A stretch of 64,000 nt of DNA from Bipolaris cookei (GCA_002286855.1 NRSV01000015.1:248001-312000); one strand, 5' to 3'; counted from the first letter of the stretch, positions 50,059 through 62,806 are shown. The notes: generated by a model not told the origin, from the sequence alone. Numbers and translations are program-made.

Positions 50059-52460
50059 GGTGTGTATAGTACTTTTTTTGTAGAGACTGTGGTTGTTATG
50101 AATGCAAGGACTGGAAGTTGCAAAGTAGAGTCAGAGCTGAAAGGACAGTGTAATGATGGTGCCGTTTCTGTGAAGAAGGTGTTTCTTGACAGCAACAAAG
50201 AAGTTCAAAGAAGAAAGGCGGTCCGGCGCCTTCGAACAAAAAGTGAGTGAATGTAGAATGAATGTAGACAAAGACTTGCTTGTCACGAGTGAGTGTGTAT
50301 CTATCACTGGGATTGATGCCCTCTGTCACAAGGGCAGGTACCCAGCTTTTAAATCATCTCCTGACGACTGGACTATAGTTGTCGATGGGTCTCGTATAAC
50401 ACGCCTTAGCATGCCCAGTCTCAGCGGCTGAAGAGGGTTGTGCTCGCAGCATGCTTGTAGCTTCTGCCCAAAAGTGGAGCGTAGTATACGGGCCCCTGAC
50501 TTTGTGACGAGCCAATTGTGAGAGCGAGACCAGGTGGCGCGCCGGCGGATGTGGACCTGTTTGGGAAAGGCAGCGAGACGCGAGAGCCTGTGGGTCTCGA
50601 GTGAAGGTCTCGCTGTCCGGGTCCGCGATGGAGGTTCTGCTGTTCGTGGCTGATGGAGCCCGCATCTTGTTTCACGCTCTCCCGTTTTTGGCGTAGCAGG
50701 GGCGCTTGTCTCTGGCGAAGGATCACTTCGTCAAATACCACGCCCAATGTTTTGCGCAATGATTAGCACGCGACCAAGAAGACTGACAGCAGATTTGTTT
50801 CATGAACAGACCGTTTACGTTTTTTTCGGCTACAGTACTAATGGTGTTTAGGCATGCGAATGATATGGTGCCAGTGGCTGCCAGGGCCCTATCGATAACG
50901 CTCTTGTCGCTTACTCTCGCCACGTGCTTGTGATCGACCTGGCCTGTCCCGAACCTTTGATTTGGTTTTTACGTTATTTGTACTCCTTCCTTTGGACAGG
51001 TAGCAATTACCGTCCGGTTAACCGCCCTCTCGTATTCCTTTTGCAGGACAATGTGTCTGTGAACAATCTAGTTGATGCCGTCGGCTGCGCTACCTTCTGC
51101 AGGTGCTCCGTCCGGGTGTAGCTCGTCGCCACTGCCAACAGCCTGGTGTCGTTGTTTGTGCAAGTTGCAGGCTGCAGGGGGTGCCTGATGATCTCTTTCA
51201 AGACATCCGTCCGAGACTAACAACTAGTCAGGGCCTCGTTACGCGGGGCTCGGATTTCGGCAATGTAGCGGCATCTGGAGGCGAAGTCCCGATACACGAC
51301 CAAGTACGCCCGAATGACCTCTTATCAAGAAGTACGGGTGTTGCATAATAGTACCTGTGCTACTGCTTACTCGGCTTCCGTAGCCGTAACTCTTTCACGT
51401 TACATACTCTTTTAGTAAAAGTTGGTACAGTAAGCTGAAGTATGCAATCATGCATCACAAGTCCAGCAGAAGTTGTTTTGCAACGCACATCCCAGTGCCC
51501 CTAGAATCATCATTCCCATCTCCAAGGCAATCTCTCGTGTCTCATGGGAATTGCAGAGAAACAAAAATCCTACATTACGGATGCCCCCGCATGCTCTAGA
51601 TTAGCCAATCAGAGGCACAGTCAGGGCACATACGTATTCACAATGAAGCGCGCATGCGCATACTTACATACACGAAAGTCAGTCCCGTCGATCATTTTAA
51701 CCGCCTCATGTTTCAGTCGAACCTAACGTCCTCTATCTATTGGAGGAAATGCTATCGATACGAAAACGTATCGCGGCCCGTCCAGTAGGAACGACAAGCA
51801 AAGCTACCTAAGATTACATCTTTTTTTTCCGCGGACGATCGTGTCACGGCGGTCATGCAAGACCGGCTGTTTCAGAAAGCAGTCATTGTCGTTTTTTGTA
51901 ATGCCCTTGAATTTGAATAACGGCCAGTAACATGTCATCAATGGCACTACTTAGCATGTCACTCACTGCTGTAGTCAAATATTGTCTTCAGATTCCGGGG
52001 CTCATGCTGAGATGTGATTGTTGAATGGGCTCTGTAGCTAGCTAGTATAAGCATGGACCGGGTGCAAACAGCAAGGTACGAAGCATGTGCGGGCGGGGCT
52101 AAAGAGGGTTTGCACGAATGCAGGAGGGTTGCCAGAAGACAGGTGTGTAGTGTATTCAAAATTCTTCTTCTTGCCTATCTACGTGTGTACAGGGTTCTCT
52201 TCTTGTGCTCTCTGCTTCGGTCCTATTATAGGGGTTGCCCTCTGCTGTGTGCGGAGCAGAGCTTCCGAGCCATCCGACAACTGAAAACCTTGTTACTTAT
52301 ACGGACAGTGATAGTATTAACTCTCCTAGCTTCCCACTAGCATAACCCAAAAACTCTTCTCAAGAATAATGGACATACATTCCATGTAGAAGCTAGCGCA
52401 CCGTGACAACTTGTCAAATTTCCCTTCTTCATCCAATCCATAGCATGTTTATCCCAAGCC
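50059..52460. other. Intergenic, 2.4 kb
   Basis: Promoter of the LPMO gene at its left end. The rest carries only short conflicting ORFs, no tRNA fold and no repeat that recurs elsewhere in the window. Lineage-specific non-coding RNA cannot be excluded. Confidence 0.45.
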
Positions 52461-52981
52461 TTACAACTCCTTCTTCCTATAAATTGCCGCGTTGAACCTA
52501 CTCCCACAGTACTCAGTATCATCGCCCGGACACTTAAGGTCACACTGCGCCACATCTACGTTTATCCCCCAAGGCTTAATATTATCGCCACACAGGCAGG
52601 CCTCGTTGGATACTGCATAGTACCTGTATCGAAAACAAGATTGCGCACAATTTTCATGCGTGTTCTCAACGTCGTGGTGAATACGACCGAGATGACCGAG
52701 TAGGATATGCTTGAAAGAATCGTTGTAGCAGCCTTCAAAGGTAAAGTCTTTGCAGTCGCGGTGCTTGGACGTTACGTCAATACAGCTGAGTGGAGGCGCT
52801 GGGCCTGCGTTCTCTAGGTTAGCTACATATTACACAAGTATAGCCCTTATCTATTCAACTTACCGCTCTCGCACTTGTATGAGCACTCAGGAGTGTCATA
52901 CCAACCAATAGACCTCTTCGGGTCGGAGGCATAGACTGCAGTAAGCAGCCCAGAAGTAAGAAGAATCCAAGAGGACTTCAT
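52461..52981 (-). CDS. Secreted single-WSC-domain protein
   Basis: Two exons, 52981-52864 and 52804-52461, with a GTAAGT...CGCAG intron, give 153 residues. A signal peptide (MKSSWILLTSGLLTAVYA) is followed by a WSC domain: FEGCYNDS, then NCAQSCFRYRYYAVSNEACL, CGDNIKPWG and CPGDDTEYCGSRFNAAIY. Eight or more cysteines match the WSC pattern. WSC domains bind carbohydrate and occur in cell wall stress sensors, exoglucanases and lectin-like secreted proteins. With no membrane segment this one is probably a free secreted lectin-like protein. It is not covered by one long ORF because of the intron. Confidence 0.88.
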
Positions 52982-54612
52982 GGTGGGTGTAAAGGTTGGT
53001 TGGCTATAGTAGTTGGAAGATCGCGAGCCCTTGTGTGGTGGACAAAACGTGCTCTACAGAATGCACTTTTATATTGCCATGTTGCTATAGAGTTCTTGCT
53101 CTCATGCTGCAGAAAATTATATATGGGTTTCAGGCAATCTACCAGTGAAGATTTGCGTATATATTTTCCATTTGCTGCGCTGCGTTGCGTGTCCTCATTG
53201 TAACCATAGTTCATTGTGCTGCTGCCCCTATCGCAATCCTAGTTCGCTGCTCTCCTGCATTCGTCACAACTATAGTTGATTTTAGTTATCATGTCAAATG
53301 TAGGTATACCTAATTCTAGTAGGTTAAGGTATAGTCTGCTATTATTTCTGAGAAAGATAATCTGATACAATGTAGGATAAACGGATCCAAGCAACTAAAG
53401 TCATATTTTCATTAGCATGCAAGGCATTCGTCGCGACAATGGGGTTCCAAGACTTGCCGAAAGTGACCTTGACTCCTCTTCTAGAATCTGGCTTCTGGAT
53501 AGTTTTTCCTTCGAGTAGTTTCTAACGGAGGCTCGCTCTTAGCTTGAGAAAGTTTGGTTCCGGTCGGAGTCGGGAGAAAGTTGAATTCCGTTCGGTACAA
53601 CGGTGGAAAACCAGTACCGGCCAAGAACGACTAACAATCGACTTTCCCCGTTGCTTTTTCTTTTCTTTTTGGGAGCTGGGTAGTGGATTCGACCTGTTTT
53701 AGATCCCTCTTCGCCGTTAGTGGATACGTCTATGCTTACACGTTGTTCCATGTTCTATCGCAGTAAACATCCTTATCTCCAAGCAAAGGCCTTTACAAAG
53801 ACGCTTCTTCAAGATCAAGGCCTAGAAAGCGATACTACCATATGAACAAACTGTGTTCCTCGAGAAGACATTTCGCGTAGCGCCATATCCACGTACTACC
53901 AAAATCTTAGTCTCCGGGCACCAACCCTGTCCTTTCTTCCCAGTTCACCGCAACATCAGTCCTTACAAATTACATGGCTAGAATGGGTAATCAAGCGCGT
54001 CATCGAACCCAGCATCTACAGAGAGGGGGCCCGATGTTGTATCAAAAAGGAATATGTGTAATTCCTACTAAGCAGTATACTCTACATCACTCTTACCTCT
54101 ACTACTCTCTTCAATCCTGTCGTAGACTACAGCAGCAACTACCATGGTTGCAGTATATCTTGGCTACATTTATCTTGTTTTTGTTGTATTGCCAAGGCAT
54201 AGTCTCTACCAGAAATTTACTCTAGAGATTTTTGCTTATGTGATGGGATGAGTGTTGTTGTTTCCGAGAGCAGTCATGGTATACTTTGTCGGACTACTCT
54301 ACGTATTAGTACACAAATTCATTCGTTCGCTTCCCTATCCGTCTCCATAACATGATGAGTGATTGACGCAAAAAATGAGTAGACATACAAGTATACTAGC
54401 CATGTTACTCTTAAGTTTAGTATTCACTTCCATGTCGGGTATTACTAAGAAAGCGTTCCATATCGGTCACATGTACATGGATGAGGCTAGCCTAAGATAC
54501 ACGGAGAGATGTAAAATTGAACTTTTTTTTCTGGAAAGGGCTACGAGTAAAGCATCACTATTCGGCCGGAATCATGACTAAATACTAGGCGCATCATTCT
54601 CACATTCCAAAA
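52982..54612. other. Intergenic, 1.6 kb
   Basis: WSC gene promoter and LEU2 3' region. ORFs of 60-83 codons show no features. No repeat shared with the left half was noticed. Confidence 0.5.
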
Positions 54613-55966
54613 TTACTTCTTCAGCAGTTTCTCAAGTTCCGCGGCTATCGCATCGCCAACTTCACTTGTATTTGACTTGCCGCCGATATCGGCGGTTCGG
54701 ACGCCATTGTCAATAGTGATTTTTGTTGCCTCGTCGATCTTTTGTGCAAGCTCCGGCAGACACAGGGAGTACTTGAACATCATGCTTACCGAGAGGATGG
54801 TTGCAATTGGGTTGACAATACCCTTTCCAGCGATATCTGGTGCAGAACCTATATTTGTGTGAGCAGGCGCAATATTCGCGGGTATCGTCGGGATTTACCA
54901 TGGATAGGCTCATAGATGCCATTGAGCTTTGTCTTGCCGTCGGGAATGCCGCCTAAGCTGGCACTTGGCAGAAGACCCAAACTGCCTGGGATAACGCTCG
55001 CCTCATCGCTAATAATGTCACCAAACAGATTGCTTGTGACAACAACACCATTCAGCGCGCGCGGATTCTTGATCATGAGCATGGCGGCGGAGTCGATGAG
55101 GTGGGTGCCCGACTTGAGATGCGGGTACTCGTCCTTCATGATGCGCTCGAACGTTTTCCTCCACAATCTCGATGTCGCGAGCACGTTGGCCTTGTCCAAA
55201 CTCCACACAGGCACTGGTGGGTCCTCGACCGAGGCAAGGTTGCCAGCCAAACGCACAACGCGTTCAATCTCCTCGACACTATATGGCTCAGTATCCATTG
55301 CCTTGCCATCGCCCTCGTCTTCTTTCCTGTCGCCAAAGTATATGCCACCAGTCAATTCACGGATGATGTTGAAGTTGACGCCCCGCACATTTTCGGCTTT
55401 GAGGGGCGAGGAGTCGACTAGCGAGTCGGAGGCGAAGAAGCAGGGTCGCAGATTTCCAAAGGTCCCGAGTTCTTTGCGGAGCTTGAGAATACCCTGTTCA
55501 GGGCGCACCTTGCCCGTACCCCATTTCTACACCATTTATTAGATTGGATCGCCCTTTTGATGGTACACAAGTACGTACCGGTCCTCCGACGGCACCGAGA
55601 ATGATGGCATCGGCATTCTTTGCGGCTGTGAGGGTCTCGTCGGTAAGAGGGTTGTTGTGCGCGTCTATCGAACACTGTAGAATGTTATGATTGGTTCCAA
55701 CTCCTACGTCATAGCTCCCAACTTACACCTCCAAACAGATGCTCCTGAAAGTTAAAGGTATTATCGGTATGCTTCTCAGCGACCTTGAGGACTTTGATCG
55801 CTTCAGCGACGACCTAGAAATATCGGTGAGTAGACGCGGTGGGCACGCGCGGATGCTACTGTTACCTCAGGGCCGACACCATCACCTGGACGCGAGTTAG
55901 TACTGTGATGCCCGACTTTCAACACTGCAACTTACCAGCGAGAACGACAATGTTGTGTGCAGGCAT
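54613..55966 (-). CDS. LEU2: 3-isopropylmalate dehydrogenase (leucine biosynthesis)
   Basis: Six exons (55966-55936, 55885-55866, 55813-55727, 55674-55579, 55526-54899, 54848-54613) give 365 residues, the normal length. The second exon is only 20 nt. Exons 1-3 together encode NIVVLAGDGVGPEVVAEAI. Then follow NADAIILGAVGGPKWG, VRPEQGILKLRKELGTFGNL, the catalytic arginines and Lys/Asp region (RELTGGIYFGDRK, HLIDSAAMLMIKNP, NLFGDIISDEASVIPGSLG) and the NAD-site block GIYEPIHGSAPDIAGKGIVN. It oxidatively decarboxylates 3-isopropylmalate in the third dedicated step to leucine. No clear Leu3 site was identified upstream. Confidence 0.96.
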
Positions 55967-58381
55967 TTTGTCTATGAAGAGTTGATATGTTTTTTGGAAA
56001 TGAGAAAATATGGCGCGCACAGGTTTGATGGCAGAGTCCGGAAGCTACCCCACGTATGAAGATGAGCCCCGCCAGATGCCGCAGCAATCCTCCGACGTCG
56101 GCCGCTACCCGCCAGACATCAGCTTACTACCAGTAATCGCCCATGCCAAACTCTGTCCCCTCTTCCTGACACTTGAACATACCGAATAATGTTCCTGAGT
56201 AACTCGGCTTACGTACCCGTGCTGACGTTGTCGTGATATCACTTATGCTAACTGTCGCAGTTGCTGCGGGGGTAAATTTGGATAATCAGTGACCTTACGC
56301 ACCGAGTCCCAAGGTCCATGGTGACTTGGAAGACGGCCCAGTCTGTCACGAGAGATGAAACAAACGCTGCATGTAACTATGAGCACAGACTCACATGGAA
56401 AGAGCCAATTGTACTCCTTGTTCAGCAGAAGTCAATACCGACGAATCGTAATCGCTGCGTACATGCTTGATCAATGCTCGATCAATGCTCGTCACTGAAG
56501 GCAGTTGAGTTACGGGTTTCTCATACCGTGACGCCTCTCTAAGAAGTCAAAGCCAGTAGCAATGTGCACCAAGATTTCTTATGAGTATGGGCGTTTAGTC
56601 GTTCAAGGCAGAATTGTGCTTGTTCATAACCAGCAGAGGGTCCTCATGCCAAGTGCAACTGAGGGCGAGTTGATAAAGGGTTCTATTCGTCTTCAACAGC
56701 AATTCCAGATGTTGAGTACGGTTGAACAGAATCTGCCAAGGTAGAAAGAAAGGTGAGGATAGGAGAAAGGATGGTTACATGGAAAGCAACCACAGGAGCC
56801 CGCAGTCTGGGCTTGGCTGACCCCTTTGACTGGCTGCGGAGCGAAATCATGACGGAAGGCCCCGGAAGCCTCTCTTTGCTTTGTTACTACAAAACAACAC
56901 TATGCGTAATTGTTTGCTTGGCTATTTGCTCAGTTGTGCTTGCACACAAGCGGAACTGTGGAACTGTCATGGTCCGAAGGCTGGTGAACCCTTGTGACCC
57001 AGCCGTTCAAGTTCAACCCATCTCGTCTTTAGTGTCCAACGGCCTGGGACTAACGTCGAATAGGCAGTGGTTTTTTGGTGCATAAATATGTTTCTGCCGC
57101 CAGACTTCCAGCGGCGTATGCTGTTGACCAAAAGCAATGGTCGTGGCGCGGCCCGAGTAGTTGCGCACATGGTGTGGATCGGCTAGAGCACACCCGGACC
57201 AGCAAACACATGCAGCAGTCTGTGACTGGTTACGTATGGTGCTGTACAAGTGAGCAGGCTGGACAAAGGGTCTCGAGAAACCACCCCCTGAGAGACGGCT
57301 ATGTGTTGTCGTCTACGGACAGAATCTCGCCGATGTCAAGAGAGCTGGCTTATTATCAAGGTTTGAGGAGCCGCTCAAGGCAGTCCAAGAGGGGATATTA
57401 CATAGGATGAACATGCCAAACACTGGGCGCGTGGTGCACTGTGGTATAGCAAGGCGTAGTGATGTGCATGCGGGATGGCGCACCAGCTAACCAGTCCTGC
57501 GCAGCCTCTGGCGATCTCTCCCACTCGCGCACTACAAGTCCCGAGATGCTTCATTTCAAGCCGCACACTGTCCTGTCAATCCCCCGCCAAGTGTCTTGGA
57601 CATGCAGATCCGTAGATTGCGCCTCACATGCAATGCGTGTTGGTTTACCCAACATGGACGCTCTTCATTCATTCTTGTCCCGACAAGCCTCCGCTCCGCT
57701 GGGCGCCACGCAAGATGGTTGCATTGCTTGGGTAGCCAAGCCTGGCGTAGCACGGTGATGCAATGTTTCGAGCACCATTGTGCATCGTGTACTTTTGATC
57801 TGCAGCGTGGTGGTTGGGTCTGGACAGAGGTGCTCACTTGTGTCTGCCCTGGCCTTTCTCGGCATGTCTTGGAAGCTTCAACCATCCGCGTAGTGCGGAA
57901 GGCGCAATTACTTTTGAGTTCCCCGTGGGCGGCCCATGATGCCCCGGATTGCTCCTGGATTGTACCCTTTGCAGGCCTGTCAGTTATATTAACTGTACAC
58001 TCCCTCGCTCTGTGTATCGCCAGACGTTGACAGTTGACCACCGTTCCCACACAATGCCAGTTTCGCCCTCCGACTTGCGCGATTAAAACCTTTGCCGTTT
58101 CCAACCATCGTGGGGCGAACTACGGGTCACGCCTCAACATTGTGCATTTGCATTGTTGCATTATTCCCCAGCCTACTTTATTCCTTCCTTACTTCATGAA
58201 TCAACATCCGTCTGTCACTTCACGTCGCTACTCCAACAACAACAACAACAACAACACGATCGACACGCTCGTCCGGTAACGCACATCCAAAGCCCTCTGC
58301 GGCGAGCGTTCCCATCACCGACCCCCACGCCGACAAAGAGCCGCACCACCGCACCACCGCACCGCCATCGCGCCTTTCACC
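55967..58381. other. Intergenic, 2.4 kb
   Basis: LEU2 promoter at the left end, and a short CAA/AAC repeat at about 58235-58257 near the right end in the leader of the next gene. ORFs of 100-180 codons overlap antisense to each other around 57.5-58.1 kb and lack conserved blocks, so no gene is called. Confidence 0.5.
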
Positions 58382-58745
58382 ATGGTCCTCTCTATCCGCT
58401 CCAGCGTAGATAGCATATCCAGTCGACTGAGTGGCGAGAAGCCCCTGCCTCGACCAACCTACTACTGCCAGATGAACCCCCAGGAGCAGCAAATATGGGC
58501 TATTATCGTAAGTAACACTTCTTGTCCCGTTTTCTCTTTCTCTCCAAGATCACTATGCTAACTGTTCCCAGGGCGAGGAAAAGTACGAATACATACGCGA
58601 CATCAAAGGTCGTGTACACAGGCACCGCCTCAGCTACGTTGAGCGCGCTCAGCGCCAACGTGCATTCTACGACTCGCGTGTCGGCCATGCGATTGTCGGC
58701 GACGAGTGGATGCGAATGAAGCTCCCAACTCGCCGTGTCCGCTAG
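58382..58745 (+). CDS. Small uncharacterised protein (99 residues)
   Basis: Exons 58382-58507 and 58572-58745 (GTAAGT, CTAAC branch, CCCAG) join in phase 0. The protein begins MVLSIRSSVDSISSRLSGEK and has a well-formed second half (EKYEYIRDIKGRVHRHRLSY, RAQRQRAFYDSRVGHAIVGD) ending LPTRRVR. It is basic, with a mixed charged helix and no signal peptide or membrane segment. Clean splice signals and an ACC-ATGG start context support it. I do not recognise a family. Confidence 0.7.
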
Positions 58746-59473
58746 CACCCAGTCACACACGACGGACTGTCATGCTAAACTAGCGCGTCTCACTCATCAT
58801 GTACCGGCACATGTCCGGCATATGTACACCTGGCTGCGACATTGCCATGACAGTCTTTTGACGATTTTCTTTTTGTTTTGAGCGAGTGGCCATAATTTAG
58901 GATGACGCCAAGGTCTTTAGGTCACCGTCTCTATAGTGTTAGATTTACGACCTTGGCGCGTGGGAAGATACCCGGCATACAGAACGGAGTTTATATTTCC
59001 TATGTCTCATTTATGTCTTCAATTTGAAGCCTCTCTTCACTTGCCTTTGGCTTGGAAGACATACGTATTAATACAAATGCGCATATTCCCCAATCAACGG
59101 TCCGTGTGATGTCAAGATGCTAAAACGCCCGCCTCAACAATGGCAGTGCAATGGGCAGATACAATCTAGTGAAGAAGCCGTCTAGTAAAACCCAGAAGCA
59201 ATATAAGGAGTTAGAAGGTGAATGCAAGGTCAAATGGTGGTGTAGAGGGATGTGTAGACTGCCTCGACAAGGGGCCAGCGCCACCATCCGCAGTTCGCCT
59301 CCCCCTATTGGCTAGCTCGCCGACAAGGCATCGCTCCGCCCGCGGGCTGTGACCTCAGTCTCTGACCTTGTCACTCAGCACCAAAAGCGAATCGCCATCG
59401 AATCAAGTCATCATGTTCTGGCCATACCCATGAGGAAGTACGCCTTGCACAGTCACACCACCAAGCCTGAACC
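58746..59473. other. Intergenic
   Basis: 3' UTR of the small gene and promoter of the BTB-like gene. Nothing else seen. Confidence 0.6.
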
Positions 59474-60775
59474 ATGTCGGACGAAGAGGGATTGTTGGTC
59501 GTTGCAGCCGGGGGCGATCTCATCCTCGACGTTACCCAGGAAGAGGGAGGACAGCGTTTCTCGTACCGCGTCGACTCCAAGATCCTCCAGCAAAACTCGC
59601 GATACTTTGAGAATCTACTCAGCTACCGGTTTCATGAAGGCCAGCAGCTGGCAAAGTCACTTGAGGCCCTTAGATTGAGAGGGCACGAGAATATTGGCGA
59701 TGCACCTAACAACGTGCTTCCTCACATATCCATTGTCAATGTCGGCCGAGTAGCAGTGGCCAAAGTCTCGTCCATCCGCAATTTGCTCGCAGACTTTCTC
59801 CGTGCCATTCATGGCCTAGACCTTGCTGTATCGAACCCTCCCGTCGCCAACCTGGCTAACCTCGCCGTCGTGGCCGATCGATTCGATGCCGTCGCGTGCC
59901 TTTCGAAATACGTACAGAAGAAAAAGTACATGCAACTCCTCGACGCCAAGTCAAGAGGCAAACCAAATACATCACAAACAGAAGAGAGAATACGACAGAA
60001 GTTGCTCGTCGGTCTCCTCTTTGACCACCCATTGTGGGTAATGCGATACTCGAAGCATTTAATAATACGGGACTCCATACAATGGCAACCGGGTACAGAG
60101 GAAGACCACACAAAGGCGCTATGGTGGGACATACCAAATGGCGTCGAGGACGAGCTCATTCAGCGGCGAGAGTACATTTTGGAAACGATCAACTCTCTGC
60201 AGTCGCACTTCCTCAAGTTGTATACTTCTGGAGAGCGACAATGCAAGCTTGGCTACGATACGTCGTTGCAGTGTGATTCTTTCCAACTTGGGGAAATGGT
60301 TCGCTTCTTTTTCAAGATTGATACTGTGCGTCTGCAAGGCAAGATTTACGACAATACGGAGCCAACATACTATCTCGGAGACATTGATCGTCTTCTGTCG
60401 TCGCTTCGCCAATGCTCCAACTACCAAGTTGACAGCAACCATGCACACTGCGGACTACGATCACGATTACTTCCGCTTCTCGATCTTGTACAGAGCCATC
60501 TTAGTCTGGATACTGGCAGTCCGGACGTTGGTATCTGCGCCGAGTGTTGGACCACCCGCCGAACCGAGTACGCCTGGCAATTAGCCAAGAGACCGGTGTT
60601 GTGGGCTCACCCAAGATCTTTGACGGGTAACCGATTGCTTGCTAACGGAAGCGCACGAAAAGGACACCAAATAACATCGAGTAGCTGCCTTACCAGGCAT
60701 GTGGCGGTAAGGGATATGTTCATGGCTAGCGAGAGAGATTGGACTCCTAGAGACGTACGTACATTAAAGGATTAG
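59474..60775 (+). CDS. BTB/POZ-like domain protein
   Basis: 433 residues, single exon, start MSDEEGLLVVAAGGDLIL. Residues 10-150 resemble a fungal BTB/POZ fold: GDLILDVTQEEGGQRFSYRV, SKILQQNSRYFENLL (the 'dssvLsaaSpyF' helix) and NLLADFLRAIHGLDL. A helical region follows (RFDAVACLSKYVQKK; FDHPLWVMRYSKHLI). A later Cys/His-rich part (CSNYQVDSNHAHC, DVGICAEC) may bind zinc. Fungal proteins of this layout are of unknown role; BTB domains mediate dimerisation or Cullin-3 recruitment. The last ~60 residues are low complexity, so an alternative end by splicing is possible. Confidence 0.72.
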   Translation: MSDEEGLLVVAAGGDLILDVTQEEGGQRFSYRVDSKILQQNSRYFENLLSYRFHEGQQLAKSLEALRLRGHENIGDAPNNVLPHISIVNVGRVAVAKVSSIRNLLADFLRAIHGLDLAVSNPPVANLANLAVVADRFDAVACLSKYVQKKKYMQLLDAKSRGKPNTSQTEERIRQKLLVGLLFDHPLWVMRYSKHLIIRDSIQWQPGTEEDHTKALWWDIPNGVEDELIQRREYILETINSLQSHFLKLYTSGERQCKLGYDTSLQCDSFQLGEMVRFFFKIDTVRLQGKIYDNTEPTYYLGDIDRLLSSLRQCSNYQVDSNHAHCGLRSRLLPLLDLVQSHLSLDTGSPDVGICAECWTTRRTEYAWQLAKRPVLWAHPRSLTGNRLLANGSARKGHQITSSSCLTRHVAVRDMFMASERDWTPRDVRTLKD

Positions 60776-61726
60776 TGCATATTTGATGCCTTACTACCTG
60801 CCTGTTAAACCCCCATGCATTTTGAAGCCTAAACCATATACATATACATGGCGTTCGTGAGCTGGTTAGCCCTTGTTTACCGTTGGTGAGATTCAGCCTT
60901 AGCTGTAGTACTTTGTTGCGGAATTCGCCCGCACCATCAGGATGCCTTCGGCCTTACGCTCACTCTCACACCAGCCTTTCCGCTGTTATGGAGAGATGCG
61001 GACTTCGGATTAAAATCTGAGAAGCATCCTGCCTTAAGGAATGCCTTGATCCTTGGGTTACCAGGAACGGAAGGTCGCTATCATCTCAACGTTTCGTAGA
61101 GGGGAACTATCTACTCGGTACCATTAGTCTGGTACAAAGGGTTTCCCATATTCACTTTCCCATGGAATGGAATATGCATGTGCGCGAATGTGCAGGGCCG
61201 TACCTTTGAATGATCAATCGTCGTGTGGTGCGGAATCAAACAATGTCATATTGATTGCTCGGCTGTGCAGGTGATGTGATTGATCATGCAACTAGTAATG
61301 CGGCTGTGCATGTGTGCGCCACTACCACTAGGCTTAGCAAACTTGAGGCTATCTCTGTAAGAAAATTCATGTACACATGATAGGCTTTGCTCAAAAACGT
61401 CTTTTCAATTCGTCGACACCAGCTATTGCGTGATACAAAGAGGTATGCAGGCTTCCGCCGAGGCAGGGTGGCCATTGTTTGTAGTGATATAAAGAGTTTA
61501 AATGAAACCATGGAACAAACACAGGCTCTTTCTTCATCCAAGCACAAAATTCCTATTCCGGAAACTGCAGCCAATCTTACCTGATTGCTTCTAGACTCTT
61601 GCCACGTTTATTGGCCTAAGCTCAATGGCGTTTTCACTTCCTTCTCAGTACTGCAGGATTCCTACCAACTCGTCGAACCACTCTTCACTCCACCTCCAAC
61701 CCCAATCAACTTTGCAACGAAGAAGT
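60776..61726. other. Intergenic
   Basis: No supported gene. The 102 bases up to 61727 form an open CT-rich leader in frame with the vWA gene (possible upstream start at 61625). Confidence 0.55.
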
Positions 61727-62806
61727 ATGCTTGGCAAGGTCAAAAGGGCTTTTTCGACGCGCAAGTCATCGACTTCGAGTAATGGTCACTCAGCGCCCGG
61801 GATAGCGGTCACGGATCAGACACTCAACAACACGCTTACAGCTGCACCGATCAGCTCCAAGGGGGCTGGATCCCGTAACAGCGGCCTCGCACCACAACCT
61901 TCGTCTGCAAGCCCGTTTACTTGTCCATCACCAGGTACAAGAAGGCCAGGTATGATCACCAAATACGCCGAACTGGACATGTTTCCGTCATTTACTCCTC
62001 TAGATACTGACATATCACTAGGTAGCACAGCTATGAACACCTCCGGATCTAACAACGAAGCCCCGCCGGCCTATACACCAGACCCAGCTCAAAATGCAAG
62101 CGCATCCCAGTCACCGTCTATAGTAACGACTTCAGACTCTGACCCTTACGCTTTCCTCAGGAGCTTTGATACTATTTTCTTAATTGACGATTCAGGATCC
62201 ATGGCTGGCCGCTCATGGAGAGAGACGCAGGAAGCCCTTGCGACAATCACACCGATTTGTACAGCACACGACGAAGACGGCATCGATATCTACTTCCTGA
62301 ACCATCCTGACTCGAGCCTCTACAAGAAAATCACTAGTCCCAGCACTATTATCGAAATCTTCCAGACTGTTCGACCTAGCGGCGCTACACCAACTGGCCA
62401 GCGCCTCCACAAGATCTTAAAACCCTATCTCCAGCGCTACGAACAGGACGAAAAAACTAAGCCCACTAACATCATTGTCATCACCGATGGCGAGCCCTCT
62501 GACGACGTAGAGTCCACCATTATCCAGGCCGCCAAGAAGCTTGATAAGCTCGATGCGCCTGCGTGGCAAGTTGGTATCCAGTTCTTCCAGGTGGGCCGGG
62601 AGCCCGGTGCGCGTGAACATCTCAAGCAGCTTGATGATGGGCTCGCCGAATTGGCCGAGGACGAGAATCTCAGAGATATTGTGGATACTGTTCCTTTCAG
62701 TGGCGCAGAAGGCGAGTCACTGACTGCAGCGGGTATTCTCAAGGTGGTCATGGGTGCAGTTCACCGCAGGTTGGACAGAAACTCCAAGGATCTGCACAGG
62801 AAGTAG
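61727..62806 (+). CDS. von Willebrand factor A (vWA) domain protein
   Basis: 359 residues from the ATG at 61727 (MLGKVKRAFSTRKSSTSS). An in-frame ATG at 61625 would add 34 residues that read like a translated leader. The N-terminal 130 residues are Ser/Thr/Pro-rich with an APPAYTPDP motif. The vWA domain (about 142-350) begins with DTIFLIDDSGSMAGRSWRE, a DxSxS MIDAS motif. It continues with IDIYFLNHPDSS, RPSGATPTGQRLHKI (the MIDAS threonine) and IIVITDGEPSDD (the MIDAS aspartate), so metal binding is probably intact. Fungal homologues are intracellular and uncharacterised. A PPAY motif could recruit WW-domain ubiquitin ligases or arrestin-like partners. Confidence 0.85.
   Translation: MLGKVKRAFSTRKSSTSSNGHSAPGIAVTDQTLNNTLTAAPISSKGAGSRNSGLAPQPSSASPFTCPSPGTRRPGMITKYAELDMFPSFTPLDTDISLGSTAMNTSGSNNEAPPAYTPDPAQNASASQSPSIVTTSDSDPYAFLRSFDTIFLIDDSGSMAGRSWRETQEALATITPICTAHDEDGIDIYFLNHPDSSLYKKITSPSTIIEIFQTVRPSGATPTGQRLHKILKPYLQRYEQDEKTKPTNIIVITDGEPSDDVESTIIQAAKKLDKLDAPAWQVGIQFFQVGREPGAREHLKQLDDGLAELAEDENLRDIVDTVPFSGAEGESLTAAGILKVVMGAVHRRLDRNSKDLHRK

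Noticed and set aside
53539..53751. 70-codon minus ORF with a PKKKRKS nuclear-localisation-like run
   Set aside because: Isolated short ORF; the basic run comes from a poly-pyrimidine tract and nothing else supports coding.
57556..58104. 182-codon minus ORF and overlapping 144-codon plus ORF
   Set aside because: Mutually antisense, Cys/Arg-rich random-looking sequence with no start context or domain.
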